NCBI RefSeq assembly: GCF_000520975.1
Contig: NZ_JACB01000033.1
Coordinates: 1-64,000 of the forward strand
Reading direction: 5' to 3'
DNA from: Aquimarina megaterium XH134
GTDB taxonomy: Bacteria > Bacteroidota > Bacteroidia > Flavobacteriales > Flavobacteriaceae
Length of the DNA: 64,000 bases
The translations under genes were made by a program, and so were the position numbers. The notes beneath the pieces are model-generated. The model saw only the letters and a list, made by a program, of their open reading frames with translations. It was not told the origin of the DNA and did not search any database. Shown here piece after piece: positions 53,012 to 62,345 of the stretch. Positions within the stretch are counted from its first letter, which is position 1. Every line of letters starts with the position of its first letter.

Positions 53012-53163
53012 TTGCTCGAATAGTTAATAAAAACATAAAAATTACTGATTGTCTTCTCTAACAATAAGTACGGCAAAATCTTTGTGGAGTTATAAAATGA
53101 ATTAAAATCAAATTCATAATAACCTTTGATAGGGTTAGTTTTTCTCATTTAATTCTACTTATA

Positions 53164-54948
53164 ATGTCAATAAAAAATCACTCGTTTTTTTGGATCATTT
53201 TAATGATGACTACTATAGGAAATTCCTCCTTTCTTTTTGCTCAGTCTAAATCGAATATTAATAAAATCTACGGATACGTTACTTCGAATAGTATTCCGTT
53301 AAAGAATGTAAATGTTTCAATACAAGGAAAGAGTAGGAGAACGATTACAGATGAAAAAGGATATTACTATATAGAGGCATCAGAAAAAGAAGTCATTCAC
53401 TTTTCTTTTGTTGGAAAAAAACCAGTAGAAGTTATTGTAGAGGATGTTACCCAATTTCTTAATATAAAGATGATTGATGGTGTTAATACACTAGATGAGG
53501 TATTGGTTCAAACTAATAGTCAAGAGAAACGCTCTGTAAAGAATAACACCAAATTATCTAAACTAAAAACAGCTTATGGAGAAATTGATCTAAGAAGTTC
53601 ACCATTTGCTTCTAAAATTGTAAAAGGAGAAGATCTTAATACAGGAGCTATTGATTTGATAGAAGCGATAAGAGGACGTATTCCAATTTATGGTGTTACC
53701 TATCAAGGTTCGGATCCTGTTGGTAACGAAGGTGTAACGGTTGGGCATGGCAAAAAAAGAGTGAGAATATTACCCAGAGTATATACTATGTTTAATGAAG
53801 GAAGCGGATTAGCAATTTGGGATGTTGACGGCTTTGTTTATGAAGAAGCACCTCATGTTGATTTGAATGATATTGCATATGTAGCCGTGCTTAGATCTGT
53901 AGGAGCAAGAACAAAATACGGAACGAGAGGAGCTGGAGGAGTTATTGTTGTTATAACAAAGAGTTCTATGGTACATAAAACACTTAAAACAAAATTAGGA
54001 ACGAATGAAAATCAATATCAAAATAATGCCTTTCCTTATGTAGAAAAGAAATCTAATGCTATAGATGTTATTATAGAAAAATCAAATTCGATTACAAGCG
54101 AAAAAAAACTATATGATACCTATAAAACCTTATCTGAAGAATATCAGGATTCGCCAAGTTTTTATCTTGATATAGCTAATTACTTTAAACAGGAAAAAGA
54201 AAGTAATAAGCTTTCCTTGTTAGTGCTATCGGATATGGAAAAGATGTTTAATAAAAATGCAGAAGCGCTTAAAGCCCTCGCATACACATACCAGAAACTA
54301 GGAGAGAAATCGAAAGCTTTGAGTATCTATAATAAGATAATTTATTTAAGACCATCTTATGCGCAATCATTTCGTGATCTAGCGAATGCTTATTCTGAAA
54401 ATGAGGAATATGAGAATGCATGGGATATGTATATGAGATATTTACGCAGAGGTTTTAAATTAGAAGAAAAAGGTATAGAGCAAGTTGTTTATAATGAAAT
54501 GAAATACTTGTATACACAAAAAAAAGAGATAGCAAAAATTAGAGAAACTTTTAAGATTAATGAGGGAGAAGAAGAAACTGCAACTAGTGATATTCGTGTT
54601 GTTTTTGAATGGAATACCTCTGAGGCAGAATTTTTGTTAGAATTTGTTGATCCGCAATTAAACTCTTTTGTTTATGAACATTCCTGGGCAACGAATAGTG
54701 ATCGCATTTCAGATGGAAAACTAAAAGGATATTCTTCGAATGAGTTTTTTATTTATGATTTAAATAGGGGAGAGTGGCTTATAAATATCACTTATTTAGG
54801 GAACAAAAAATATGTTCCCACATATTTAAAAGCAACAGTTTATAAGAATTGGGGAAGAGAAAATCAAACAAGTAATATAAAGCTATTCAAGCTTAATAGT
54901 TATAATTACAAAATGCAATTGTTGAAGTTTGGTTCGCTATTTAGATAA
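53164..54948 (+). CDS. Exported protein: regulatory beta domain, TonB-plug-like domain, TPR (paralog 2)
   Basis: A 594-aa paralog of the preceding gene with the same order. Signal peptide (FLFAQ), regulatory beta domain (YGYVTSNSIPLKNVNVSI), plug-like domain (IDLIEAIRGRIPIYGV, LAIWDVDGFVYEE, KYGTRGAGGVIVVITK), TPR (EALKALAYTYQKLGEKSKALSIY, FRDLANAYSENEEYENAWDMY) and the C-terminal EWNTSEAEF domain. No barrel follows the plug. The clean ATG start shows how the upstream paralog's N-terminus probably looks. Role unknown; it may bind a TonB-type receptor or act as a scaffold. Confidence 0.8.
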   Translation: MSIKNHSFFWIILMMTTIGNSSFLFAQSKSNINKIYGYVTSNSIPLKNVNVSIQGKSRRTITDEKGYYYIEASEKEVIHFSFVGKKPVEVIVEDVTQFLNIKMIDGVNTLDEVLVQTNSQEKRSVKNNTKLSKLKTAYGEIDLRSSPFASKIVKGEDLNTGAIDLIEAIRGRIPIYGVTYQGSDPVGNEGVTVGHGKKRVRILPRVYTMFNEGSGLAIWDVDGFVYEEAPHVDLNDIAYVAVLRSVGARTKYGTRGAGGVIVVITKSSMVHKTLKTKLGTNENQYQNNAFPYVEKKSNAIDVIIEKSNSITSEKKLYDTYKTLSEEYQDSPSFYLDIANYFKQEKESNKLSLLVLSDMEKMFNKNAEALKALAYTYQKLGEKSKALSIYNKIIYLRPSYAQSFRDLANAYSENEEYENAWDMYMRYLRRGFKLEEKGIEQVVYNEMKYLYTQKKEIAKIRETFKINEGEEETATSDIRVVFEWNTSEAEFLLEFVDPQLNSFVYEHSWATNSDRISDGKLKGYSSNEFFIYDLNRGEWLINITYLGNKKYVPTYLKATVYKNWGRENQTSNIKLFKLNSYNYKMQLLKFGSLFR

Positions 54949-54970
54949 ATATCGACTTCAATTAATTATG

Positions 54971-57103
54971 CTACTTAAATACAGAAATTAAAATCTCTAG
55001 GATGGTAATTGCTGCATCACTTATTTTTGTTCCGGGTCCAAAGATGGCAACTGCTCCAGCTTCAAAGAGAACATCATAATCATCTGGTGGAATTACACCG
55101 CCAACAATAACCATTATATCTTCTCTTCCATATTTTTTAAGCTCTTCTACGATTTGAGGAACCAGAGTTTTGTGTCCTCCTGCAAGTGAAGATACTCCTA
55201 CAATATGTACATCATTTTCTACAGCTTGTTTTGCGGCTTCAACCGGGGTTTGAAATAGCGGACCAATATCTACATCAAAACCTACATCTGCATAACTGGT
55301 TGCAACCACTTTTGCACCACGATCATGCCCATCTTGTCCCATTTTGGCAATCATAATCCTTGGTCTTCTTCCTTCTAATTTGGCATATTGATTTGCTAAT
55401 TCTCTCGCTTTATTAAAAGAAGCATCATCTTTTATTTCTTTTGCATACACTCCTGTAAATGATTTGATTTCTGCTTTATATCTCCCGAATTCTTTTTCTA
55501 AGGCATCACTGATCTCTCCTAAAGTAGCTCTCAGTCTTGCTGCTTCTACGGCTAAAGCTAACAAATTTTGATGTTCATTAGTCGCTGCTACAGTTAAATT
55601 TTTCAACGCATCTTGTACAGCCTGCTCGTCTCTCGAAGCTTTTACTTTGTTAAGCCCTTCTATTTGCTGGGCTCGCACCGCTTGATTATCTACTTTTAAA
55701 GTACTAATAGCCTCTTCTTCTCCTAATTTAAATTTATTAACTCCTATGATTACATCTTGTTCGCTATCGATTCTGGCTTGTTTACGTGCGGCAGCTTCTT
55801 CTATTCTCATTTTTGGAATTCCTGCTTCAATAGCCTTGGTCATTCCTCCTAGTTCTTCTACTTCTTCAATAAGTTTCCAAGCTTTTTCAGCAATATCATT
55901 AGTTAGAGATTCTACATAATAACTTCCTGCCCATGGATCAACCGTTCGGGTAATTTGAGTTTCTTCTTGTAGATATATTTGTGTATTTCTGGCAATTCTT
56001 GCAGAAAAATCTGTTGGTAATGCAATGGCTTCATCGAGCGCATTGGTATGTAAACTTTGTGTTCCACCAAAAGCAGCAGCACTTGCTTCTATGCATGTAC
56101 GAGCCACATTATTAAATGGATCTTGTGCGGTAAGACTCCATCCACTGGTTTGACAATGGGTACGGAGCATTAAAGATTTTGGGTTTTTTGGATTAAACTG
56201 CTTGATCAATTTGGCCCATAGCATACGCGCAGCACGCATTTTAGCAATTTCCATAAAATGATTCATGCCAATTGCCCAAAAGAAAGAAAGACGCGGTGCA
56301 AATGAATCGACATCCATACCAGCTTCGATTCCTTTTCTAATATACTCCAATCCATCGGCTAATGTGTAAGCTAATTCGATATCACAGGTAGCGCCTGCTT
56401 CCTGCATATGGTATCCAGAGATACTTATAGGATTAAATTTTGGCATATTCTTAGAACAATATTTAAAAATATCACCAATAATTCGCATAGATGGAGTAGG
56501 AGGGTATACATAAGTATTACGTACCATGAACTCTTTTAAGATATCATTTTGGATGGTTCCGGAGAGTAAATTTTTATCTACACCTTGTTCTTCTGCAGCT
56601 ACAATATAAAATGCCATAATAGGCAAAACAGCTCCATTCATAGTCATAGAAACAGACATTTTATCGAGTGGAATCTGATCGAATAGAACTTTCATGTCCT
56701 CTACTGTGTCGATCGCTACACCTGCCATACCTACATCACCAAAAACACGTTCATGATCACTGTCATATCCACGATGTGTAGCCAGATCAAAAGCTACAGA
56801 TAGTCCTTTTTGTCCTGCAGCAAGGTTTCTGCGATAAAAAGCATTACTTTCTTCTGCTGTAGAGAACCCTGCATATTGCCGTATTGTCCAAGGTCTACGA
56901 ACATACATTGTTGAGTATGGGCCCCGTAAATAGGGAGGAATTCCGGCAGAAAAATCAAGATGATCTAGATCTTTAATGTCTTCTTTTTCGTAAAAAGATT
57001 TTATATCAACTCCCTCTGAAGTAGTAAATGTAGAAACTTGCTGCTGTCTATTAGGAATAGCTTCTTTTGGTAATTGGATATGGTGTACGTCTTTTCTATT
57101 CAT
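54971..57103 (-). CDS. mutB: Methylmalonyl-CoA mutase large (catalytic) subunit
   Basis: A 710-aa adenosylcobalamin enzyme interconverting succinyl-CoA and methylmalonyl-CoA in propionate metabolism. The TIM-barrel part shows [32 protein letters not shown] and [19 protein letters not shown]. The C-terminal B12-binding domain has [11 protein letters not shown] with the cobalt-ligand His, and GGVIPPDDY. Complete. Its partner subunit lies at 58769, separated by two unrelated genes on the same strand. Confidence 0.97.
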   Translation of the reverse strand: MNRKDVHHIQLPKEAIPNRQQQVSTFTTSEGVDIKSFYEKEDIKDLDHLDFSAGIPPYLRGPYSTMYVRRPWTIRQYAGFSTAEESNAFYRRNLAAGQKGLSVAFDLATHRGYDSDHERVFGDVGMAGVAIDTVEDMKVLFDQIPLDKMSVSMTMNGAVLPIMAFYIVAAEEQGVDKNLLSGTIQNDILKEFMVRNTYVYPPTPSMRIIGDIFKYCSKNMPKFNPISISGYHMQEAGATCDIELAYTLADGLEYIRKGIEAGMDVDSFAPRLSFFWAIGMNHFMEIAKMRAARMLWAKLIKQFNPKNPKSLMLRTHCQTSGWSLTAQDPFNNVARTCIEASAAAFGGTQSLHTNALDEAIALPTDFSARIARNTQIYLQEETQITRTVDPWAGSYYVESLTNDIAEKAWKLIEEVEELGGMTKAIEAGIPKMRIEEAAARKQARIDSEQDVIIGVNKFKLGEEEAISTLKVDNQAVRAQQIEGLNKVKASRDEQAVQDALKNLTVAATNEHQNLLALAVEAARLRATLGEISDALEKEFGRYKAEIKSFTGVYAKEIKDDASFNKARELANQYAKLEGRRPRIMIAKMGQDGHDRGAKVVATSYADVGFDVDIGPLFQTPVEAAKQAVENDVHIVGVSSLAGGHKTLVPQIVEELKKYGREDIMVIVGGVIPPDDYDVLFEAGAVAIFGPGTKISDAAITILEILISVFK

Positions 57104-57224
57104 TACTCAAAGCCTCATTTTTATAAATGATAAATTAACAAGGCTATAAAATTAAGGTTTTAAAAACGATTTTTATTAAAAAAAAACGGATTCAAGTTTA
57201 AGTTTTTTGAGAATAGTGTAAAAA

Positions 57225-57851
57225 TTACTTAAACGCCTTTTCGATAACCATTAAGATAGAGTAGTATACATCAAAGGCTATAAAGTTTTTTATTTCTATT
57301 GCACAAAACTCTTTATCAGGAATATAATAGATTCTTTGCGAGATTAATGATGTACTTACATTACCATCCTCCTCGAGAGTAGAGACAATATCTTTAAAGT
57401 CATCACTATCACTTGTGTTTTTAAGACATTGAATAAACCCGCCTCTATAATTGAAAATTAAGATTTCTTCTCCGTTTTTTTTAGTTGTGGTAGGTGTTGA
57501 TTTTTTTATAGCTTCTTGATTTTCGTATTCGCTTAATTTGATCCAAAGAGAGTTTTTATTATTGGCAATTTTTTTGAATTCTCGAGCGAGTTTAATAGAG
57601 TTATCAGAGGGAAGTTTTCTTAAGTCAAGAGATAAACTAGCAACCTCGGCTAAGAAAGTTCTGTAAGTTTTTATAGAGTCTGTACCAAATTTATAATGTG
57701 TAAATAAGTCATTCTCAAAAGAGTCGTATGCTTTTTTTATAATACCGGTTTCATCTACACTAAGGCAGTCATAACCAGACTGAGAATAAGTCACCTTTAT
57801 GCATACCAATAAAGTTATGACTATAATTCTAGATCTAATCTTAAGGGGCAT
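57225..57851 (-). CDS. Secreted protein of unknown function (ORFan paralog A)
   Basis: A 208-aa protein with a signal peptide (MPLKIRSRIIVITLLVC...TYSQ). Unrecognised family. The mature part is helical at first (IIKKAYDSFENDLFTHYKF, YRTFLAEVASLSLDLRKLPS), then has FNYRGGFIQCLKN and a C-terminal ALFDVYYSILMVIEKAF-type helix. It is clearly homologous to the next gene (same MPLKI start, DCL, RGGFIQCLKN, IAFD(V/I)YYSIL). It lies between the two methylmalonyl-CoA mutase genes. Confidence 0.7.
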   Translation of the reverse strand: MPLKIRSRIIVITLLVCIKVTYSQSGYDCLSVDETGIIKKAYDSFENDLFTHYKFGTDSIKTYRTFLAEVASLSLDLRKLPSDNSIKLAREFKKIANNKNSLWIKLSEYENQEAIKKSTPTTTKKNGEEILIFNYRGGFIQCLKNTSDSDDFKDIVSTLEEDGNVSTSLISQRIYYIPDKEFCAIEIKNFIAFDVYYSILMVIEKAFK

Positions 57852-58064
57852 TGATTTAGATTTAGTAATGTTAATGTATAGACTAAAATTTTATAATTCA
57901 GTTGGGAAGTTAACAATAAGTTGGCAAATATTAACGTTTTATTGTGTTTTTTTCTTAAATCCGAAATTATTGTCATTGTTTTTTATGAAATCAATGATGC
58001 TGTAAATAGAGTATAGGACTTTAAAATACTTATATGTAGAGGTATTATATTTCCTTTTAGGTAA

Positions 58065-58703
58065 TTACCCAAATGCTTTCTCTATGACCAATAAAATAGA
58101 ATAATAGATATCAAAAGCGATGAAACTTTTTACTTCGCGGGTGTTAAATTCTTCCTTTGGTAAATCGTGTAATCTTTGTGCTATTAGAGAAGGGCTTATA
58201 TTACCATCAAGCTCTAAAGTAGTTACAATATCCTTAAACCCTTCACTATTACTATTGTTTTTTAAGCATTGAATAAACCCACCACGATAATTAAATGTCA
58301 AAACTTCTTCTTCTTGACTTGTCTTCGGGGTAGAAGTATTTTTTGAGGCAACCATTTCTTCATCATATTGACTTAGTAAGACCCAAAGAGAGTTTCTATC
58401 GGTAGCTTTTTTCTTATATACACGAGCTAATTGTATAGAGTTCTTAGAAGGAAGTTCTCTTAGGTTTATAGATAGATTATATACTTCATTAAGAAACGTT
58501 TGATACGTTCTTACAGTGTCGTTGTTAAATTTATAATAATGAAATAAATCTTTTTCGAAAGAATCAAAAGATTGTTTTAGTAGTCCTTGATTGTCAATAT
58601 TGAGGCAGTCAAAATTTTGTTCAGTGGTTTGAGTATTACCTGTAGTACATATAAATAGAACTAAAAAAAATAATACAACCATATATTTAATCTTTAGGGG
58701 CAT
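58065..58703 (-). CDS. Secreted protein of unknown function (ORFan paralog B)
   Basis: A 212-aa paralog of the preceding gene, with a signal peptide (TTGNTQ). Shared motifs: DCL followed by QSFDSFEKDLFHYYKF, LR(E/K)LPS, NSLWVLLSQY, FNYRGGFIQCLKN and SFIAFDIYYSILLVIEKAF. The conserved Cys pair (DCL and QCL) could form a disulphide. The two genes are 213 bp apart and look like a tandem duplication that has diverged. No function can be assigned. Confidence 0.7.
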   Translation of the reverse strand: MPLKIKYMVVLFFLVLFICTTGNTQTTEQNFDCLNIDNQGLLKQSFDSFEKDLFHYYKFNNDTVRTYQTFLNEVYNLSINLRELPSKNSIQLARVYKKKATDRNSLWVLLSQYDEEMVASKNTSTPKTSQEEEVLTFNYRGGFIQCLKNNSNSEGFKDIVTTLELDGNISPSLIAQRLHDLPKEEFNTREVKSFIAFDIYYSILLVIEKAFG

Positions 58704-58768
58704 GAGATTAATATTTAGTTATAATGAGTGTTTCTTACTTGTAAAGTACGAAAAACTAACGACTTATA

Positions 58769-60136
58769 CTATGTCTTTATGGTTTTTCTTTCTATTTCTA
58801 GAGACAATCTTTTTGTTATTATTGGAGGTAAAAGTGTTTTTCGAACTCTTTTTTCTGGAAATACTGATTTCTGAAATTCAGGAATATGTTCTTCGGGGTT
58901 TTGATATTTATTGGTTCCGGTTAGTATAATTTTTTGATTATCGAATAGCTCTTGCTCTTTTTCGGCACTTTCTTTTATTTTTTTCTGAATAATTCCAGAT
59001 TTTAATTGCTTCAAGAAGCCGCCGTTTTCTTCTATATTTTTAAATAGTGATAATGCCTTATCTGCTATTTGTTGTGTTAAACTCTCAATATAATAAGATC
59101 CCGAAGCAGGGTTAGTAACCAAATCAAAGTAGCTTTCGTTTTTTAGCACCAAAAGTTGATTTAAAGAAATTCTTGTTCCAAAATCATTTTCAAGATGATA
59201 AATATCATCATATGGTAAATTTTGAATGGTATCAGCACCGCCTAATACTGCACTCATACATTCTGTAGTAGTACGTAGCATGTTTACGTTATAATCCAGG
59301 ATGGTCTTGTTTCTGTATGATGGATATGCCAAAATATGACACTCTGTTGTAGCGCTATATGTTGGTGCCAACGTGCTCCATAATAATCTAAGTGCTCTTA
59401 GTTTAGCAATTTCAAAAAAGTAATTACCACCTACTGCAACTTTAAAAACTACAGGCGCTTTTTCTAAACATGTACTTGATGCATTTTCAAAATGATTTAA
59501 ATATTCATTAGCATGAGCTAACCCATACGCTAATTGTTGTACCATCGTAGCGCCAGCATTTTGATATAACCCTATATCGATACTAATATTATTTTTAAGA
59601 TGATCATTTTTAATGATTTGTTCTAATGCTATATGATCTTCTTGTAGCGTTTTATACCAGTTTCCGGTACTCGCCAGGTTATTAATAATATCGGTTAAAA
59701 TATAGATGTTTAGACTAACTTCTTTAGCAATATGATTTAGTTGCTGAATATAAGAAGGAGAAAGAAATTTAGTTTCTATAAAAACAGAAGTAGTAGCAGT
59801 AATATGTTGTAAAAGGCTTTTAGGATCAATATCTTCTTCTGAGATTACAAAATGAATACTTTCGGCACCTTTTTTAATAGCCTCAAGTGCTTTTTGATTA
59901 CCAATAATTGTTGAATTGACTACTATTTTTACACAATTCTTCCAAGTAGAAGGATGCGATATAGAACTGTTTTCTATAGTATCTTCCTGGTTGTAAAAAG
60001 GCTTTATGTCAATACCTTCTAAAGATTTATAAATCAATGCTTCATTATAATCTGCACCTTTGAGATCAAATTGAATTTTTTGTTTCCATTGTTTTGCAGA
60101 AACTGTTTCAAAACTATCGAATAGGGATTTAGTCAT
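58769..60136 (-). CDS. mutA: Methylmalonyl-CoA mutase small subunit
   Basis: 455 aa from ATG 60136 (MTKSLFDSF). It keeps the substrate-domain fold (NEALIYKSLEGIDIKPFYNQED, DIGLYQNAGATMVQQLAYGLA, PASGSYYIESLTQQIADKAL), but it lacks a B12-binding domain and the DxHxxG motif, as expected for the non-catalytic subunit. It overlaps the DivIC-like gene by 8 bp. A longer frame to 60190 would overlap that gene by 62 bp and is not preferred. Confidence 0.9.
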   Translation of the reverse strand: MTKSLFDSFETVSAKQWKQKIQFDLKGADYNEALIYKSLEGIDIKPFYNQEDTIENSSISHPSTWKNCVKIVVNSTIIGNQKALEAIKKGAESIHFVISEEDIDPKSLLQHITATTSVFIETKFLSPSYIQQLNHIAKEVSLNIYILTDIINNLASTGNWYKTLQEDHIALEQIIKNDHLKNNISIDIGLYQNAGATMVQQLAYGLAHANEYLNHFENASSTCLEKAPVVFKVAVGGNYFFEIAKLRALRLLWSTLAPTYSATTECHILAYPSYRNKTILDYNVNMLRTTTECMSAVLGGADTIQNLPYDDIYHLENDFGTRISLNQLLVLKNESYFDLVTNPASGSYYIESLTQQIADKALSLFKNIEENGGFLKQLKSGIIQKKIKESAEKEQELFDNQKIILTGTNKYQNPEEHIPEFQKSVFPEKRVRKTLLPPIITKRLSLEIERKTIKT

Positions 60137-60488
60137 CTTTTTTGTTTTTTGGCACACTATCTTCATACTCGATAATGTATATTTCTTCATTATCTCGCTT
60201 CATGAAATATTCTTCTCTCGCGAATTTTTCAAGCTCGCTACTGTCTTTTAATACCTTAATATCTTTCTGATCTTTTACAATCTCCTTCATATAGTATTCT
60301 TTATTATCTTCAAGTTCCTGGATCTCTTCGTCTAACTCTCTGTGAATCAACCAGGAATTAGTGTCAAAAAACAGCATCCAAACTATAAATAACAGAATAA
60401 TGAGTACATATTTATTTAAAAATATGGCAAATATCGGGATCAACGCCGGTTTATTTTTTAGTTTTTGAAAATATTGTTTTAGCTTCAA
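60129..60488 (-). CDS. Septum formation initiator (FtsB/DivIC) family protein
   Basis: A 119-aa bitopic protein. After a basic N-terminus there is one transmembrane helix (about 22-45), then a coiled coil (ELDEEIQELEDNKEYYMKEIVKDQKD) and the family's end block LEKFAREEYFMKRDNEEIYIIEY. It is part of the division complex that links FtsQ-type proteins with the septal machinery. It overlaps mutA and follows udk by 38 bp, a standard Bacteroidota neighbourhood. Confidence 0.9.
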   Translation of the reverse strand: MKLKQYFQKLKNKPALIPIFAIFLNKYVLIILLFIVWMLFFDTNSWLIHRELDEEIQELEDNKEYYMKEIVKDQKDIKVLKDSSELEKFAREEYFMKRDNEEIYIIEYEDSVPKNKKDD

Positions 60489-60526
60489 TCTAATTGAGAA
60501 TAATATTTGTTGTAAAGGTACAAAAG

Positions 60527-61135
60527 TTAATTCAAGCGTTCTTTGATAATGGTACGTACAATATCAATAGCTACATTATTATAGTTGTTGTTGGGTATAA
60601 TAAGATCGGCAAATTCTTTGGTTGGATCAATGAATTGTTGATGCATAGGTTTTAAAGTGTTTTGGTATCGATCCAAAACTTCATCCATGTCACGTCCGCG
60701 TTCTGCAATATCTCTTTTTAATCTTCGTATTAAGCGTTCATCACTATCGGTTTGTACATATATTTTGATATCAAACATCTCCCGTATTTTTGGGTTAGTA
60801 AGTATCAAAATTCCTTCAACGATGATTACTTTACTTGGTGCCGTACTAACAGTTTCACTCGTACGATTATGCTCTACAAAAGAGTATACGGGTTGCGCTA
60901 TTGTTTCTCCTTTTCTAAGTGCAGCCAAATGTTGACCTAATAACTCAAAATCTATAGATTGTGGATGATCAAAATTTATTTTAACTCGTTCTTCGTAAGT
61001 GAGATGACTTGTATCTTTATAATATGAGTCTTGTGATATGACACATACTTCATTCTCTGGTAATTCATTTACAATTTGATTCACAACAGTAGTTTTACCA
61101 CACCCTGTTCCTCCGGCGATACCGATAATTAGCAT
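60527..61135 (-). CDS. udk: Uridine kinase
   Basis: A 202-aa P-loop kinase that phosphorylates uridine and cytidine to UMP and CMP. Walker A is GGTGCGKTTV, the substrate region QDSYYKDTSHLTYEERVKINF and FDHPQSIDFELL, and the lid RRLKRDIAERGRDMDEVLDRY. A TAAATTTG on the minus strand (61159-61152) fits a -7 element just upstream, although no well-spaced -33 is seen. Confidence 0.95.
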   Translation of the reverse strand: MLIIGIAGGTGCGKTTVVNQIVNELPENEVCVISQDSYYKDTSHLTYEERVKINFDHPQSIDFELLGQHLAALRKGETIAQPVYSFVEHNRTSETVSTAPSKVIIVEGILILTNPKIREMFDIKIYVQTDSDERLIRRLKRDIAERGRDMDEVLDRYQNTLKPMHQQFIDPTKEFADLIIPNNNYNNVAIDIVRTIIKERLN

Positions 61136-61151
61136 TTCTGATTTTTTTTGA

Positions 61152-61159
61152 CAAATTTA
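61152..61159 (-). promoter_or_regulatory. Possible -7 element of udk operon
   Basis: TAAATTTG on the minus strand, 16 nt before the udk ATG at 61135; full match to TAnnTTTG. The nearest TTTG lies 26 nt upstream, longer than the usual spacing. Confidence 0.4.
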
Positions 61160-61253
61160 AAGATTGTTTTTGAGTAATCGTATATCAAAACTTCTATAGT
61201 CGTAAAAGTTATAATATACCTTTTATTAGATCATAGTAATATACAATAGATTT

Positions 61254-62339
61254 TTACCACGGATGGTAAGAAACCCCTGCAGAAGAATTTTTCCTTGCCC
61301 CCGTAACAGATTGAAGGCAATTTACTTCATTTCGCTCTCTAAGTACGCCCATAAATGCAAAGATCAATGCTTCTTTAAAATCAATAATCTCTTCTGAAGG
61401 AATTACTACAGTTGCAAAACCATCTAATTTTTGTTGCAATAGTTCGATAAGAAAATCATTTTTCGCACCACCACCGGTTGCCAGTATAGTACTGTTTTTA
61501 TGCTTAGTTTTTTTAATTGCATCTGCTATTTGAGTTGTAATATGATGAACCGCTGTATGTAAAAGATTTTCTGCAGAATCCTGATTATGAACTATAATAG
61601 GAATCATTTCTTCGGTAAACCATTCGTATCCCAAAGATTTTGGAAACGGAAGCGTGTAATACGACAGATTATTTAAAGTATCTAGTAAAGTTGGATTTAA
61701 AATACCCGTTTTTGCGATTTCTCCACCTTTATCATATACTTTATCTATAGTCGAACAGATAAAATTAAGTAACATATTGGCAGGCGAAATATCATAAGCA
61801 ATTCTTTTTTTATCATTATTAAAAGAGATATTACTAATCCCACCAAGATTAAGACAAAAATCATATTGACCAAATAACAATTGATCGCCTATAGGAACCA
61901 GAGGAGCTCCTTGGCCACCCAAAGCAACATCGTTGGTTCTAAAATCACAGATTACTTTTTGCCCACATGCATTGGCCAGATGTTGTCCAGATCCTATTTG
62001 ATATGTCAACCCAATCTCGGGTTGATGAAAAACAGTGTGACCATGACTGGCAACAAAATCTATATAAATATTATTTTTAGTTATAAATTTTTTAACCTGA
62101 TTGCCTAACCAACTTCCATATTCGTTATGAAAAGCCAATAAAGCTGTAGGTTCGAGATGTACTGTATTTTTTAATTGTTCTTTAAACGTAATATCATAAT
62201 CAATGCTATCAGTATTCGTAATAGAGAATGTCCAGGTATCATTTTTCTTTTTAAATGTACAACAGGCAATATCCAATCCATCTAGAGAGGTTCCAGACAT
62301 TAAACCGATCACGGTGTATTCTTTTTTAATCGAATTCAT
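61254..62339 (-). CDS. anmK: Anhydro-N-acetylmuramic acid kinase
   Basis: A 361-aa ASKHA-fold kinase that converts anhMurNAc to MurNAc-6-phosphate in peptidoglycan recycling. It has GLMSGTSLDGLD at the N-terminus, SHGHTVFHQPEIGLTYQIG, DFRTNDVALGGQGAPLVP, and ATGGGAKNDFL near residue 290. It starts 6 bp after the stop of the glycosidase gene, which yields its upstream substrate, so the two work in one pathway. Confidence 0.95.
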   Translation of the reverse strand: MNSIKKEYTVIGLMSGTSLDGLDIACCTFKKKNDTWTFSITNTDSIDYDITFKEQLKNTVHLEPTALLAFHNEYGSWLGNQVKKFITKNNIYIDFVASHGHTVFHQPEIGLTYQIGSGQHLANACGQKVICDFRTNDVALGGQGAPLVPIGDQLLFGQYDFCLNLGGISNISFNNDKKRIAYDISPANMLLNFICSTIDKVYDKGGEIAKTGILNPTLLDTLNNLSYYTLPFPKSLGYEWFTEEMIPIIVHNQDSAENLLHTAVHHITTQIADAIKKTKHKNSTILATGGGAKNDFLIELLQQKLDGFATVVIPSEEIIDFKEALIFAFMGVLRERNEVNCLQSVTGARKNSSAGVSYHPW

Positions 62340-62345
62340 ACCTTT

